Shown: positions 1 to 7,943 of the stretch, piece after piece
How the letters are laid out: each line of letters opens with the position of its first letter
Position numbering within the stretch: position 1 is the stretch's first letter
Assembly (NCBI GenBank): GCA_019637695.1
Contig: JAHBVG010000055.1
Coordinates: 1 to 43,132 of the forward strand
Direction: 5' to 3'
Length of the DNA: 43,132 nt
From: Caldilineaceae bacterium
Lineage (GTDB): Bacteria; Chloroflexota; Anaerolineae; Caldilineales; Caldilineaceae
Notes under the pieces: model-generated
What the model was told of the DNA's origin: nothing
What the model saw: only the letters and a program-made list of their open reading frames with translations
Database searches by the model: none
Made by a program: the position numbers and the translations under genes

Positions 1-1117
1 GTGTGTCTGATAACATGCGACAGAATTGATCATCAGCCGATTCAGATCCTTCAAAAAAGTAGCGACGTTTTAGAGAACGTAGCTCACTGAGTGAGTTTGG
101 TACGTAGGCAGATGTCTCTCCAATCCATGTTGTTGAAATGTTGCCGCTCCATAAAGCAATGTCTACTTTTGTGTCGGCAAATATTCCAGGATCAAATGTT
201 GAGTGCAAGTGGTCAAAAAGTGTGTTACGTGCCGCTGGGTCAAACATCAAATTGTAGTAATCGTTATCGTTACAATCTTTGTCACCATCCTTCCACAAAT
301 CGCTGCATGTTCCCCCCCGCGTTAATGTGTACACCAGGAATCCCAACAGATCACGAACAGTCGCTCGTTTACCTTGCTGCGAAATCAACTCGAACAGATT
401 TATTAGGCGGTTTTGTACACGTTCAGTTTGCATTGCAAGAACATTGTTTTTGATTGGGCAATAGGAGCACTTTGGTGGTAGTTGTTCCTCAGAACATGTT
501 AGAAAAGAGGCAATTCCACATAGTTTTTCGATTAGTCCTTGTACCAAGTTCTTATCGGTGATTGAAGCGCGGTAACTGAGGTCTATCAACATCAGGGAGT
601 TTTGTTGTACAGCATTGAATTCCTGTTGTTGTTCGTTGCTATAAATTAGAAAGTTTATGATTTCAGATTGTGCAGCAGTACTGTCAGTTGACAAAACTGA
701 ATGTGATAAATCTTCAAAACCTTCATAGTCTTTCGCCTTTTCTGCAAGCTTACGTAGGGGAGCATGGTTAACAGCCAGAAAAAATGCTTGATTACTTATT
801 CGAGCCTGTTGCCATGCCATAAGGATTTCATCCTCCGTTTTTTGACTGGCATCCAGTTCGACGGATAATGAGATCTGCCCGTCTAATCGTTGGTAGATAT
901 GTTGCAGTAAGTGAGTTTTCCCATCGCCTGGACTACCAGTCAAAACAACGTCTATGCCTGATATAAGCCACTTTTCAATATAGTCTTCAAGTCCCGTGTG
1001 TACATGCAGAAATGAGCGATGAGATCGATCAACGAGATCCGCAATGCCACTATAGCCGTTGTAAAGGTTCAGAAAGAACTGCTTTAGGTCATCCGAAACT
1101 TCTATGTCGCTACTCAC
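1..1117 (-). CDS. P-loop ATPase (DptF-like), C-terminus beyond window
   Basis: The frame is open from a GTG at 1117 to the left edge (372 codons, no stop), so the 3' part is missing. A clear Walker A, TGSPGDGKTHL, lies at residues 60-70 and a hydrophobic Walker B-like strand SLMLIDLS near 174-181. Four cysteines (C200, C208, C217, C220, ending CSYC) could form a zinc site. The segment after them (VRDLLGFLVYTLTRG) recalls DptF-type and other defence ATPases, but this is a remembered resemblance. The start is supported by GGAGG about 6 bases upstream, and it overlaps the stop of the DruA-like gene by 8 bases, so the two are co-transcribed and probably co-translated. The gene is AT-rich compared with the rest of the window. 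It may power a DNA-surveillance complex with the DruA-like partner; that role is inference. Confidence 0.75.
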   Translation of the reverse strand, partial: MSSDIEVSDDLKQFFLNLYNGYSGIADLVDRSHRSFLHVHTGLEDYIEKWLISGIDVVLTGSPGDGKTHLLQHIYQRLDGQISLSVELDASQKTEDEILMAWQQARISNQAFFLAVNHAPLRKLAEKAKDYEGFEDLSHSVLSTDSTAAQSEIINFLIYSNEQQQEFNAVQQNSLMLIDLSYRASITDKNLVQGLIEKLCGIASFLTCSEEQLPPKCSYCPIKNNVLAMQTERVQNRLINLFELISQQGKRATVRDLLGFLVYTLTRGGTCSDLWKDGDKDCNDNDYYNLMFDPAARNTLFDHLHSTFDPGIFADTKVDIALWSGNISTTWIGETSAYVPNSLSELRSLKRRYFFEGSESADDQFCRMLSDT

Positions 1118-3170
1118 TTGTGTCCTCCGTTTCTCGTTGAGTTTTTGAAAGCAGGATAGTATCTGAATTAAAAGTTCGCACCCTCTGCACCCTCAAAGAT
1201 TTGCCAATTCTAGGCAGCAGCCATCCATTACGCCAATAAGCGATAATCATTGCCATTTCGCTTTCGACGGCATTTAGATCATCTTGTTGAAAGAAAAAAT
1301 CGGGTGATGTTTCTTCACCACGCAAGAAGGGATAGGTGTTGCGGCAAAGTGAAACACCATACACGATTCGCTGTGAACGATGTTTGATGAACTTATCGAC
1401 TGCCGAAATGCCGACTGCCGAAATTCCTGCACTTACAAGCCTGAGTTTGGGGTTAACGCCTTCACCAAAGCGATTGTTGATCAAGCGAGCTGAGTTGGTA
1501 GTGGCGAGCAGGTTTGCAAGATGGGCGCGGGTATCCGCCGAAAATTGCACAGATCCATACCCTTTGGTAAGGCCCAATCGTTGGTACCGTATTTCTTCAC
1601 CATCTGGCGTGGGAATCCGAATGCGGTTGTACTGAGTGCTGTTACTGGCATAAAGACTGGTTGTCCCTAAAAAGACAAGGGTTGGATCTCGCACCACTGT
1701 CTGCCCCTTAAGCTGTGAGGCGATGTTGCTGGCTTGCCGCTCATACTTACGGCGGTAATCAGCAACAACTTGCGGACCAGCCAGCAACATGGCAACTAAC
1801 TTTCCACCCAGTAAAATATTGTATGGTGGGATCGCGCCACACACAATGATATCCATCAGGTTGATCCCGACCTTTTGTTTTTTGTTAGCACGGATAAGTG
1901 TGCGAACGGCACGGTTACCCTCTTCTGACTTCCAAAATGCGCGCAAGCCATCAGCATTGTTGATGTCAACACCTGAACTTAGTAATGCGCGCCGTGCTTC
2001 AAGCAACTCATACAGTACCTTTGCTCGTTTGGCGCGGTACATAGCGTGCGTTGCCTCTTGCCGACATGCTTCTGGTGAGGGCAGCGTCTCACCTATCTCA
2101 AATTCAGGCAGTGCAAGAGGCATCTGCTGGCCTCTTGACCTTGCTTGACGTTCACTGATTTGCTTTTTTTGTAGCCATTCAATTCGTTCTGCTCGTGAAT
2201 CCTTCTCTACGTTCTGAAGCCTTGTAATGACATCTGATGAAGGTTGCAGCAATTCAATACACGTTACCAATTCGTTTGTATCTATATCATCCAATGCACT
2301 TTTCAGCGTTCTATCCAGCATTGCTACTATCGAAACTGCTTCTGAATCGGAGAATTTCTCTGCCTTCACCCTTTTGTCAAAACTGGATGCTGTCCAACCA
2401 ATTTCATCATCACGAACCGTCAATTGCACCAAGCTACTGCCCAATGCGGCAATGCCGATTACAGGATGAAATGGTTGAGCCGCATCCCGCACCAGATAAA
2501 ACATTTGGCGCCCCGGCGTGGCATTATAGGGTGTCTGCCAAGTGTAACGGAAATACCGCCAAATATCATGCAACAATAGGTGAGTGTGTTGGCACCTTCT
2601 GCCACTTTCAACTAATTGAAGATATGGCTGTATAACTCCACTAAGAGCCGGTTCCCTTTGTGAATCTTCTTGGGCAAGCACTTGCTGCAACTTGTCTGCG
2701 AGCATCTGTCCGTCTGCGATCAAATTGTGGATCGAAACCCATTTAGCACCAAATGGGCGTTCTCTCTCCATTTCAGCGATGAACGCTTTCACGGAGGGTT
2801 GTTCAAACTGAGCATTGCGTTCCCAACTCAAGGATTGTTGAATCGCAGTTTTGTGATGCTGAATCTCTTCTTCCCCCCGCACAGAACTAACCCACTTGGG
2901 CGGTTGTAGATAGAGTCGTCCTTGTCGAACGTGCGGCATCCACTCCTGGCGTAGCAAGTCTCGAAGAAGATATAAGTAGGCACGAAAGCGCAAGCTTTCC
3001 TTGTGGGTACTTGGGTAGTACGGAAAGTTCTCAATTAAGTTTAGAACGGCTTGGAGTGGGGATTCAGCAACAGTTAGATTTTGTACGAGTGTGTCGAGAT
3101 CACTTTGAAAAGGTCCGATTGAAGCGGGACAAAAAAGGTTGAGCGTTGTGTCTATAGTCGTATTTGCCAC
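1110..3170 (-). CDS. DruA-like (DUF4338) defence protein
   Basis: A 686-residue cytoplasmic protein starting at GTG 3170. The C-terminal half (about residues 440-610) carries a pattern I associate with DUF4338/DruA of Druantia anti-phage systems: LLGGKLVAMLLAGP, then LGTTSLYASNSTQYNRIR, then NNRFGEG and a YGVSLCRNTYPFL strand. An upstream PVIGIAALGSSL...IGWT segment also matches that family's core. The N-terminal 200 residues are helical and not recognised. The gene overlaps the downstream ATPase by 8 bases. In known Druantia loci DruA works with other proteins including a large DruE helicase; any such gene would lie beyond the left edge, so completeness cannot be judged. Base composition is poorer in G+C than the metabolic genes to the right, in keeping with an imported defence island. 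Confidence 0.72.
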   Translation of the reverse strand: MANTTIDTTLNLFCPASIGPFQSDLDTLVQNLTVAESPLQAVLNLIENFPYYPSTHKESLRFRAYLYLLRDLLRQEWMPHVRQGRLYLQPPKWVSSVRGEEEIQHHKTAIQQSLSWERNAQFEQPSVKAFIAEMERERPFGAKWVSIHNLIADGQMLADKLQQVLAQEDSQREPALSGVIQPYLQLVESGRRCQHTHLLLHDIWRYFRYTWQTPYNATPGRQMFYLVRDAAQPFHPVIGIAALGSSLVQLTVRDDEIGWTASSFDKRVKAEKFSDSEAVSIVAMLDRTLKSALDDIDTNELVTCIELLQPSSDVITRLQNVEKDSRAERIEWLQKKQISERQARSRGQQMPLALPEFEIGETLPSPEACRQEATHAMYRAKRAKVLYELLEARRALLSSGVDINNADGLRAFWKSEEGNRAVRTLIRANKKQKVGINLMDIIVCGAIPPYNILLGGKLVAMLLAGPQVVADYRRKYERQASNIASQLKGQTVVRDPTLVFLGTTSLYASNSTQYNRIRIPTPDGEEIRYQRLGLTKGYGSVQFSADTRAHLANLLATTNSARLINNRFGEGVNPKLRLVSAGISAVGISAVDKFIKHRSQRIVYGVSLCRNTYPFLRGEETSPDFFFQQDDLNAVESEMAMIIAYWRNGWLLPRIGKSLRVQRVRTFNSDTILLSKTQRETEDTSE

Positions 3171-3199
3171 GGTAGGCCAAATTTTCTACTGGATTTCTC

Positions 3200-3289
3200 T
3201 CAGGGAGTTTTCTCTATTATGGAGCGATCCAATACTCCAGCCACAAACTCACCATAGGACGTCAAAGAGAGCAGGGGATTGTCTGTCAT
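3200..3289 (-). pseudogene. Truncated toxin N-terminus (TumE/DUF6516-like)
   Basis: A 29-codon frame starts at ATG 3289 in a TGATG overlap with the upstream antitoxin-like gene, the usual translational coupling of toxin-antitoxin pairs. It reads MTDNPLLSLTSYGEFV then AGVLDRSIIEKTP and stops at 3200. This resembles only the first 25 or so residues of a TumE/DUF6516-like toxin of roughly 100 or more residues. Nothing resembling the remainder follows; the spacer runs into the start of the DruA-like gene. I read it as a 3'-truncated toxin. The family assignment is from memory and tentative, the truncated architecture less so. Confidence 0.45.
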
Positions 3290-3609
3290 CAATAGGCTGG
3301 TTGAAAACGTAGCGAATCGGTGATGTCTCTCTCGCTCAACTGCGTATCATACTTGCGTTTTCGTCGTTGCCAGGTCTCGTAGATCCCCTTCCAGCGACTG
3401 AAATCGTTGTGCGTTTCGTTGTATTCGTCGTAGCGTTCAAGTTTGCCTGCCAGCAACGCCCCGTAGAAATCTTCACTCAAAATACCATACTTCTCATCGT
3501 ACACTGTCAGCCTGCGTTCCAGCAATTTCATTTCAACAACCAGTTCATGAACTTCCACTTTTTCCTCTGGCTTTCCAATACATTCGGAGGGACGTCTTCC
3601 GCTAAACAC
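3289..3609 (-). CDS. Small antitoxin-like helical protein
   Basis: A 106-residue charged protein. The convincing part starts around MKLLERRLTVYDEKYG (ATG 3531, giving 80 aa) and continues through EDFYGALLAGKLERYDEY and DFSRWKGIYETWQRR. It is predicted to be two or three amphipathic helices. This layout (periodic E-KYG-S-DFY---L-GKL---D-Y--W) matches small proteins that commonly precede TumE/DUF6516-type toxins in Chloroflexota and cyanobacteria, so an antitoxin role is likely but not proven. The start is uncertain: GTG 3609 is the longest option. The stop TGA shares a base with the ATG of the truncated toxin fragment. The 3' end contains one copy of the 11-mer AAACGTAGCGA (3305-3315) otherwise found before two SARP genes. 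Confidence 0.55.
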   Translation of the reverse strand: MFSGRRPSECIGKPEEKVEVHELVVEMKLLERRLTVYDEKYGILSEDFYGALLAGKLERYDEYNETHNDFSRWKGIYETWQRRKRKYDTQLSERDITDSLRFQPAY

Positions 3610-3701
3610 CTTTTTTCCTGAATTCTATGGTACATAGCCTTGGCTGGCAAACCCAATATACTGCATTTGCTGATGCTATCACAACCTGCTATCATCCTCT
3701 C

Positions 3702-3802
3702 ATGAAGACTGCACACCGCCGCACATTTACTGCAATTTCTCAAACCCGACGCCCACCAACAATGCCCGCGAATTTTTAACACAGGCAGGGATCAGACCAT
3801 GA
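3702..3802 (+). pseudogene. hicA: hicA toxin remnant with internal deletion
   Basis: From ATG 3702 the frame reads MKTAHRRTFTAI, the canonical HicA start. A frame change follows, and the next frame reads PTPTNNAREFLTQAGIRP and stops at TGA 3802. The last eleven residues are the canonical HicA C-terminus, and the stop overlaps the hicB start as ATGA, as in intact hicAB operons. HicA of this type is roughly 80-90 residues, so about 50 internal codons, including the double-stranded-RNA-binding-like core with its catalytic His, are missing and the two ends are out of frame. The toxin must be dead. What survives is the operon scaffold: ribosome entry and the overlap feeding hicB. Confidence 0.8.
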
Positions 3803-4134
3803 ACATGATGACCCATCGAGGCTATACAGCACGCATCGAATACAGCGACGAAGATGGTTGCTTTGTTGGTCACATCACCGGTATTCGTGACGTTGTCGGC
3901 TTTCACGCTGAATCGGTGTCGGAGCTACGCGAAGCCTTCGCCGAAGCGGTCGAAGACTACATGGGGACGTGTGAACGTCTGGGACGGACGCCGCAGAAGC
4001 CCTATTCGGGCAAGGTGATGCTGCGCATCGATCCTGCCCTCCATGCCCGTGCGGCGGCGTTGGCGGAGGCGGAGGGCAAAAGTTTGAATGCCTGGGCACA
4101 GGAGCAGATACGGAAAGCCGTTACACTCGCCTAG
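3799..4134 (+). CDS. hicB: HicB-family antitoxin
   Basis: An intact 111-residue HicB protein. The N-terminal half is the degenerate RNase H-like HicB fold (ARIEYSDEDGCFVGHI, then GIRDVVGFHAES and the helix ELREAFAEAVEDYM). The C-terminal half (about 75-111) is a ribbon-helix-helix DNA-binding module (GKVMLRIDPALHARAA then SLNAWAQEQIRKA), which in this family autorepresses the hicAB operon. The ATG at 3799 overlaps the old hicA stop. Since hicA is destroyed, this antitoxin has no local toxin to neutralise. It could still act in trans against a related HicA, repress transcription, or be in early decay. The reading frame shows no damage. Confidence 0.9.
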   Translation: MNMMTHRGYTARIEYSDEDGCFVGHITGIRDVVGFHAESVSELREAFAEAVEDYMGTCERLGRTPQKPYSGKVMLRIDPALHARAAALAEAEGKSLNAWAQEQIRKAVTLA

Positions 4135-4144
4135 CATCCTCACA

Positions 4145-5623
4145 TCAACCCTCACCCCTCGGAAGGCGTCTTCCCCCGACAAAGCCGTCGTACTCATCCA
4201 GGAACCACTCGGCCTGTTTCGTCATAAAGACGCCGATCTCATCCCCCTTGAAGGCGAAAGAGATACGCAGACCGCCCAGGTAAATATCCGTGATGGAGAC
4301 TTCCAGATTGAACGTCCCCTCGTCGATCCAGGCGGCGGAAGCATAGCAATCGTATTCAATGCCAGGGACCGATCCGATCTGTGGGCCAAAGTAGTTGCGT
4401 TCTGGAAACGTGCCAGACAGTACGTGCCCGATGCCGAAGCGCAGCACATTGTCGCCCTGAGCGTTGGTATATTCCCAGACGCCCTGATCCCCATTGAAGG
4501 TCAGACGCATGCGTGTGATCCTCATGGGGTTCTCTTCCAACCCATACCAGACGCCATTGATGGCCGCGGTCATCGACGTCTCCGCGCGCCCAGGGAGCGG
4601 CAGGACGGCGAGCCGCTCGATCTTTTCCAAGAGCGCGGTATGGGCGTCACGGTTCTCTGGAAGCGGTGCGTTTGCCAGGCGAGGATAGAGTTCCTCCCAC
4701 ATCACCGCGGGGATAGGGCTGCCCGCCGGCGCGCCCTGGGTATCGGCGATACAGGCGAACAGAAACTCCTGATCGGGAAAACAGAGGGCGTACTGGCTGC
4801 CCATGCCGCGGAAGGAAAAGCCATTCTCCTGTTCGCACCAGATCTGATAGCCATACCCATCGTGGCCGCGGATAGTGTTATCGATCTGCCGGGTGGTCGC
4901 CGCGCGCACATACGCTTCGGGCAGGACCCTTTCCCCCTCCCACAGGCCGCCGTTCATACACGCCAGCGCGACTTTTGCCATGTCGCGCAGCGTACAGATC
5001 ACCCCCGATCCTCCCCACGATCCCCCTTCGGGCGTGCGCACACACCAGGCGTCGGCGGAAAAGCCAATGCGATCCAGAAAACGCGGGCGCATGTAGTCTA
5101 AAAAGGTCATGCCCGCCAGCCGCTCGACAGCAGCCGTGAGGACGACAGTGGCGGCGGTGTCATACGAGAAGATCGTCCCAGGCGGATGCGACGGCGTGCG
5201 GTTGAAGAAGGTCCACACCCAATCGGGATCGTCGCGTGTGTAGGAGGTGGCCGAATGGGCAGTTGCCATCCTCAAGAGATCGCGGACAGTGGAGGATGCC
5301 AGCCATGGATGCAATATTTCGGGTACTCTGTCCGGGAAGTAGTCGGCGACCCGGTCATTCAAGGAGAGCCTGCCTTCGTCGATCATCATCCCCACCGCCA
5401 ACGCCACGAAACTTTTGCTAACTGAGTACATGCGGTGTTTTCGCTCCGCCGACCACGGGGACCAGTATCCCTCAGCCGCAATGCGGTTACGGCGGACCAG
5501 CAGGAAGCCGTGCATCCCGATGCGCTCGGCGTCGATCCGCCAGAGGAAATTCAGGATCGCCGGTGAAGGGATGCCGAGGCTCTCAGGCGAGGGTGCTGTT
5601 GTAAAGATCGTTTCACGTCCCAT
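4145..5623 (-). CDS. Beta-lactamase/class C serine hydrolase
   Basis: A 492-residue serine hydrolase of the beta-lactamase/penicillin-binding-protein-like (PF00144) family. The catalytic S-x-x-K is visible as YSVSKSF near residue 90. The second-motif tyrosine is probably in FSYDTAATV, where Asp occupies the usual Asn position. The core ends around residue 320, and an extra beta-rich C-terminal domain of about 150 residues follows, as in esterase/peptidase-like members. No signal peptide is obvious, suggesting a cytoplasmic esterase, amidase or peptidase rather than an antibiotic-resistance enzyme. GGAG sits 5 bases before ATG 5623. It runs in the same direction as the AlkD-like gene, 24 bases away, so the two may be co-transcribed. 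Confidence 0.85.
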   Translation of the reverse strand: MGRETIFTTAPSPESLGIPSPAILNFLWRIDAERIGMHGFLLVRRNRIAAEGYWSPWSAERKHRMYSVSKSFVALAVGMMIDEGRLSLNDRVADYFPDRVPEILHPWLASSTVRDLLRMATAHSATSYTRDDPDWVWTFFNRTPSHPPGTIFSYDTAATVVLTAAVERLAGMTFLDYMRPRFLDRIGFSADAWCVRTPEGGSWGGSGVICTLRDMAKVALACMNGGLWEGERVLPEAYVRAATTRQIDNTIRGHDGYGYQIWCEQENGFSFRGMGSQYALCFPDQEFLFACIADTQGAPAGSPIPAVMWEELYPRLANAPLPENRDAHTALLEKIERLAVLPLPGRAETSMTAAINGVWYGLEENPMRITRMRLTFNGDQGVWEYTNAQGDNVLRFGIGHVLSGTFPERNYFGPQIGSVPGIEYDCYASAAWIDEGTFNLEVSITDIYLGGLRISFAFKGDEIGVFMTKQAEWFLDEYDGFVGGRRLPRGEG

Positions 5624-5647
5624 AGTTGCTCCATAAGTGTCGGCAGT

Positions 5648-6355
5648 TCAACACTTCGCCGTCTTGCGCTTCTTGCCTATCGACCCGCGCTGCGCGACTT
5701 TGGCGATATAATCAGGCGCAAAGGGGACCTGACAGGCGTTGTTGCCCAGATCGGCCATCACCGGGCCGATCCGCTGTGCGGTGGAGATGGCGGTATCGGT
5801 GAGGGGTTGCACGTAGCTGCCCACGGCGATTACAAACGCGTTCATCTGGTAACGTACCAGATCGGGCGCATGGTGGATCGTGCGCTCTACCCGTTCCAGC
5901 AGACCCCCTAACGCCGCCAGATCGAGTTGATCGTCCTTTTTGATGGAGACAAGGCTGCCCAGCGTGGCCCAACCGGCAACGGCGCTCATCTCAGTTTCAG
6001 ATTCGATCCATTCCAGACCCAGTTCCCAGCCGTGCGCGCTGCCAGACGCCACCCAGGCCACGGTAGATGCGCTCAGCCCGCTACAATAGGCTTTGGACAC
6101 CCAATGCTGGAGATCGTCTTTGGTCATGCGGGCGTCATCGGCGATGAGACCGGCCAGGTACATGGCATCGTAGACGCCGGTATCGTAGAGATCGAGCGCC
6201 AGTTGATAGTCCATCTTGACGCGCTTGACGATCTGCTTCATATCGCTGATCTTGACGCCGTAGAGCGGCTCTTTGACGCCGTGGTTGAACATCACCCGTT
6301 TGTAGCTATCGCTGCCCAGCGGCCTCAATTCTTCGAGAATGTCGTTTGCGTTCAT
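5648..6355 (-). CDS. AlkD-like DNA alkylation repair protein
   Basis: A 235-residue all-helical protein of the DNA alkylation repair (AlkD/AlkC HEAT-repeat) family. Recognisable stretches are the N-terminal ILEELRPLGSDSYKRVMFNHG, the YGVKISDMKQIVKR turn that follows, and later a Trp-rich helix around STVAWVASGSAHGW. AlkD-type enzymes are glycosylases that excise N3- and N7-alkylpurines without base flipping; some family members only bind DNA. I cannot verify the catalytic Asp/Trp set by eye, so activity is inferred from family. The start ATG 6355 has a GGAGAAG ribosome site. Upstream is an alpha/beta hydrolase in the same direction (52-base gap) and downstream the serine hydrolase, so a three-gene transcript is possible. 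Confidence 0.75.
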   Translation of the reverse strand: MNANDILEELRPLGSDSYKRVMFNHGVKEPLYGVKISDMKQIVKRVKMDYQLALDLYDTGVYDAMYLAGLIADDARMTKDDLQHWVSKAYCSGLSASTVAWVASGSAHGWELGLEWIESETEMSAVAGWATLGSLVSIKKDDQLDLAALGGLLERVERTIHHAPDLVRYQMNAFVIAVGSYVQPLTDTAISTAQRIGPVMADLGNNACQVPFAPDYIAKVAQRGSIGKKRKTAKC

Positions 6356-6407
6356 GGTTCTTCTCCCCCTCCAAACACCGTCCTCATGGACAAATCACGT
6401 TATTGGT

Positions 6408-7217
6408 TCACCCAAAGATGCGCGACAAAAATGCTTTGGTCGCCGATGTGTACGGCTCCGGCGAGTCGTAGCGGATCAGGTGCCCCACCCCCGGCGTGTG
6501 GACATGTTCCAGCGTCGGCGCGATCTCCCTGGCCGTTTGGACGGCGTCCTCGGTGACCAGCCCACCCAACGCTACATCGCCGGTGAAGAGCAAAATCGGG
6601 CAGCGGACCTGGCGCAGTGTCTCCCGCCAATCCACGCTTCCCCACTGACGGCGGATGCTCTCCGGGCTCATCAACTTCTTGGTTTCGGCCATCAAGTCGA
6701 GCATTTCATCGGTCCAATGGGGGTGCTTTGCCTGCCATTCGGCGCGCAGTTCCTCAATCGTAGCCGTGCGGTAGCGCTCCATCTCGGCCAGCCGCTGCTC
6801 CAGCGGACGTTGGGGAAAGTGGTCGCGCCAGCCGGGGTCTTCCAGCATAATGGCCCTGAGCATGTCGGGGTAGAGCGCAGCGGCGCGGAAGATGTAGCCC
6901 GCGCCCATGGAATGTCCACCCGCCACAGGACGATCCAACTTCAGCGCGTCGATGAGGCCGGCAAGATCGTGGGCCATCGAATCCGGATCTTCCCCCCACC
7001 GGGGCGCCTCGGAATAGCCGTGATACCTGGCGTCCACCATGATCACGTCGTAATCGTCGCGCAGTTCACGCGCCAGCGGACCGTACTGGCGGCCCTGGTC
7101 GCTGTTGCCGTGGCAGAGTACTACACTCTTGCCCGAATCCACGCCTTTGCCCTGCGCCCGGTAGTAATGGATGCGGATGCCGTTGGTGAGTACGTCGCCT
7201 TCGTGCCATTCGCTCAT
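6408..7217 (-). CDS. Alpha/beta hydrolase
   Basis: A 269-residue alpha/beta-hydrolase-fold protein. VVLCHGNSDQGRQY gives the oxyanion-hole HG motif, GGHSMGAGY the nucleophile elbow (G-x-S-x-G), LLFTGD a plausible acid strand, and GVGHLIRYDSPE the catalytic His. It belongs to the broad esterase, haloperoxidase-like or C-C hydrolase group; the substrate cannot be told. A longer start at ATG 7244 exists, but ATG 7217 is preceded by AAGGAG and begins just before the first strand, so I prefer it. It is first in a possible run with the AlkD-like and serine hydrolase genes. The spacer upstream holds a 9-bp inverted repeat. Confidence 0.85.
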   Translation of the reverse strand: MSEWHEGDVLTNGIRIHYYRAQGKGVDSGKSVVLCHGNSDQGRQYGPLARELRDDYDVIMVDARYHGYSEAPRWGEDPDSMAHDLAGLIDALKLDRPVAGGHSMGAGYIFRAAALYPDMLRAIMLEDPGWRDHFPQRPLEQRLAEMERYRTATIEELRAEWQAKHPHWTDEMLDLMAETKKLMSPESIRRQWGSVDWRETLRQVRCPILLFTGDVALGGLVTEDAVQTAREIAPTLEHVHTPGVGHLIRYDSPEPYTSATKAFLSRIFG

Positions 7218-7253
7218 GGGGTTCTTGCTCCTTGCGGTGGTCATAGAGTTGTA

Positions 7254-7317
7254 GTTGGAGTGTTACATTGCCGACTCTCGGCGGCCAAGACTTTCGGCCA
7301 ACATAGTTCACTCCAAC
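7254..7317. repeat. Inverted repeat upstream of the hydrolase
   Basis: GTTGGAGTG (7254-7262) is repeated in inverse as CACTCCAAC (7309-7317), enclosing an inner GGCC...GGCC stretch. It lies 37-100 bases upstream of the hydrolase start and could be an operator or a hairpin in the leader. No function can be assigned; the rest of 7318-7423 shows nothing recognisable. Confidence 0.3.
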
Positions 7318-7423
7318 ACAAACTCAACGAACTTTTTCTGTTGCAGAATTCGCTCTGCTTTACTCATGAAGATAGGATACTAGTAGTGATAGCAGATGGC
7401 AAGCAGAGATTTCAGGTTTCTGG

Positions 7424-7620
7424 CTAGAAAGGGACGGGAAGCGTGGAGAGAAGCGAGGCTGCAACCACAACCATGAGACAGCCACTGGCGGCATCAAGGA
7501 ACCGCCACGCGAGCAGATGCGAACGAGAGGGGCGAGACGGCTGGCCCCATAGGTCAGCGAGAAGAACCAGAGCGCCGACGCCAGATCAGCGCCTGCGCCG
7601 AAGAGAAAGCGATGTTCCAA
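7424..7620 (-). pseudogene. lysE-type exporter remnant, 3' end only
   Basis: The minus strand encodes FLFGAGADLASALWFFSL then TYGASRLAPLV. A frameshift near 7525 follows, and the other frame continues WRFLDAASGCLMVVV and ends STLPVPF at a TAG (7424-7426). Both pieces align with the last 65 or so residues of the intact exporter at 11462-12109 (FGAGAVLASALWFFTL, WRLLNGISGCIML, TTLPVSF). The first 145 or so codons are absent, so this copy is a frameshifted stump. Its place beside the first SARP gene mirrors the intact exporter beside the second SARP gene, showing that the pair was duplicated as a unit. Confidence 0.85.
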
Positions 7621-7623
7621 ACA

Positions 7624-7836
7624 TCATCGTTTACATCCCTCCCTCTCTGCTTCGGTTCGCCCCGCCAGATCACCGCTGCCTGGCATTTCTTGCGCCATCT
7701 GCGCTTCCAGGTGGACAAAGGTCGATTCCAGATCGACAAAGAGCCGCACAGGCTCTCCGTTCACTGGTTTGACCAGAATGGCCCAGGTCTGGGCGAGACA
7801 ATCCCAGGTGAAGCGCACAATGAAAGCGGTTCTCAT
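7624..7836 (-). CDS. Small W-x-G-type orphan protein
   Basis: A 70-residue ORF beginning MRTAFIVRFTWD, with a central NGEPVRLFVDLEST strand-turn and a charged C-terminus. The spacing of F-V-R, W, GE, R-F and a following helix resembles the short protein at 21539-21766 (FTIRLWQE, WRGEV, SGEVRYFRDW). I take both as members of one small beta-rich family common in filamentous Chloroflexota. Function is unknown. Start choice is weak: ATG 7836 has AAGAGG directly adjacent, and GTG 7860 is an alternative without a ribosome site. The gene ends 4 bases before the exporter stump. It may be intact, or have inserted where the missing lysE 5' half used to be. Confidence 0.4.
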   Translation of the reverse strand: MRTAFIVRFTWDCLAQTWAILVKPVNGEPVRLFVDLESTFVHLEAQMAQEMPGSGDLAGRTEAEREGCKR

Positions 7837-7943
7837 CCTCTTGTCTACCTTTCTACCCACGAATTGTGAATGTCCCTTTGTGGTGCTGCCGACCTTCAGT
7901 TACAATTTTCCTCGTTGCGGGGTCTGGCTAGAGGATAGCGCGC

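Noticed and set aside
91..453. 120-codon plus-strand frame at the left end
   Set aside because: It lies antisense to the continuous minus-strand ATPase frame, which has a Walker A motif and a ribosome site; the plus frame shows no recognisable motif.
3528..3782. 84-codon minus-strand frame overlapping the antitoxin-like gene
   Set aside because: Cys/Lys-rich with no motif, opposite to the hicA remnant, and in a different frame from the more protein-like antitoxin ORF.
4088..5101. 337-codon plus-strand frame
   Set aside because: Shadow of the serine hydrolase gene; the minus frame has SVSK and the full fold, the plus frame has no motif.
7360..7620. 86-codon minus-strand frame as an intact small membrane gene
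   Set aside because: Its middle matches the C-terminal part of LysE, but the C-terminal match continues in another frame to a TAG at 7424, so it is a frameshifted remnant.
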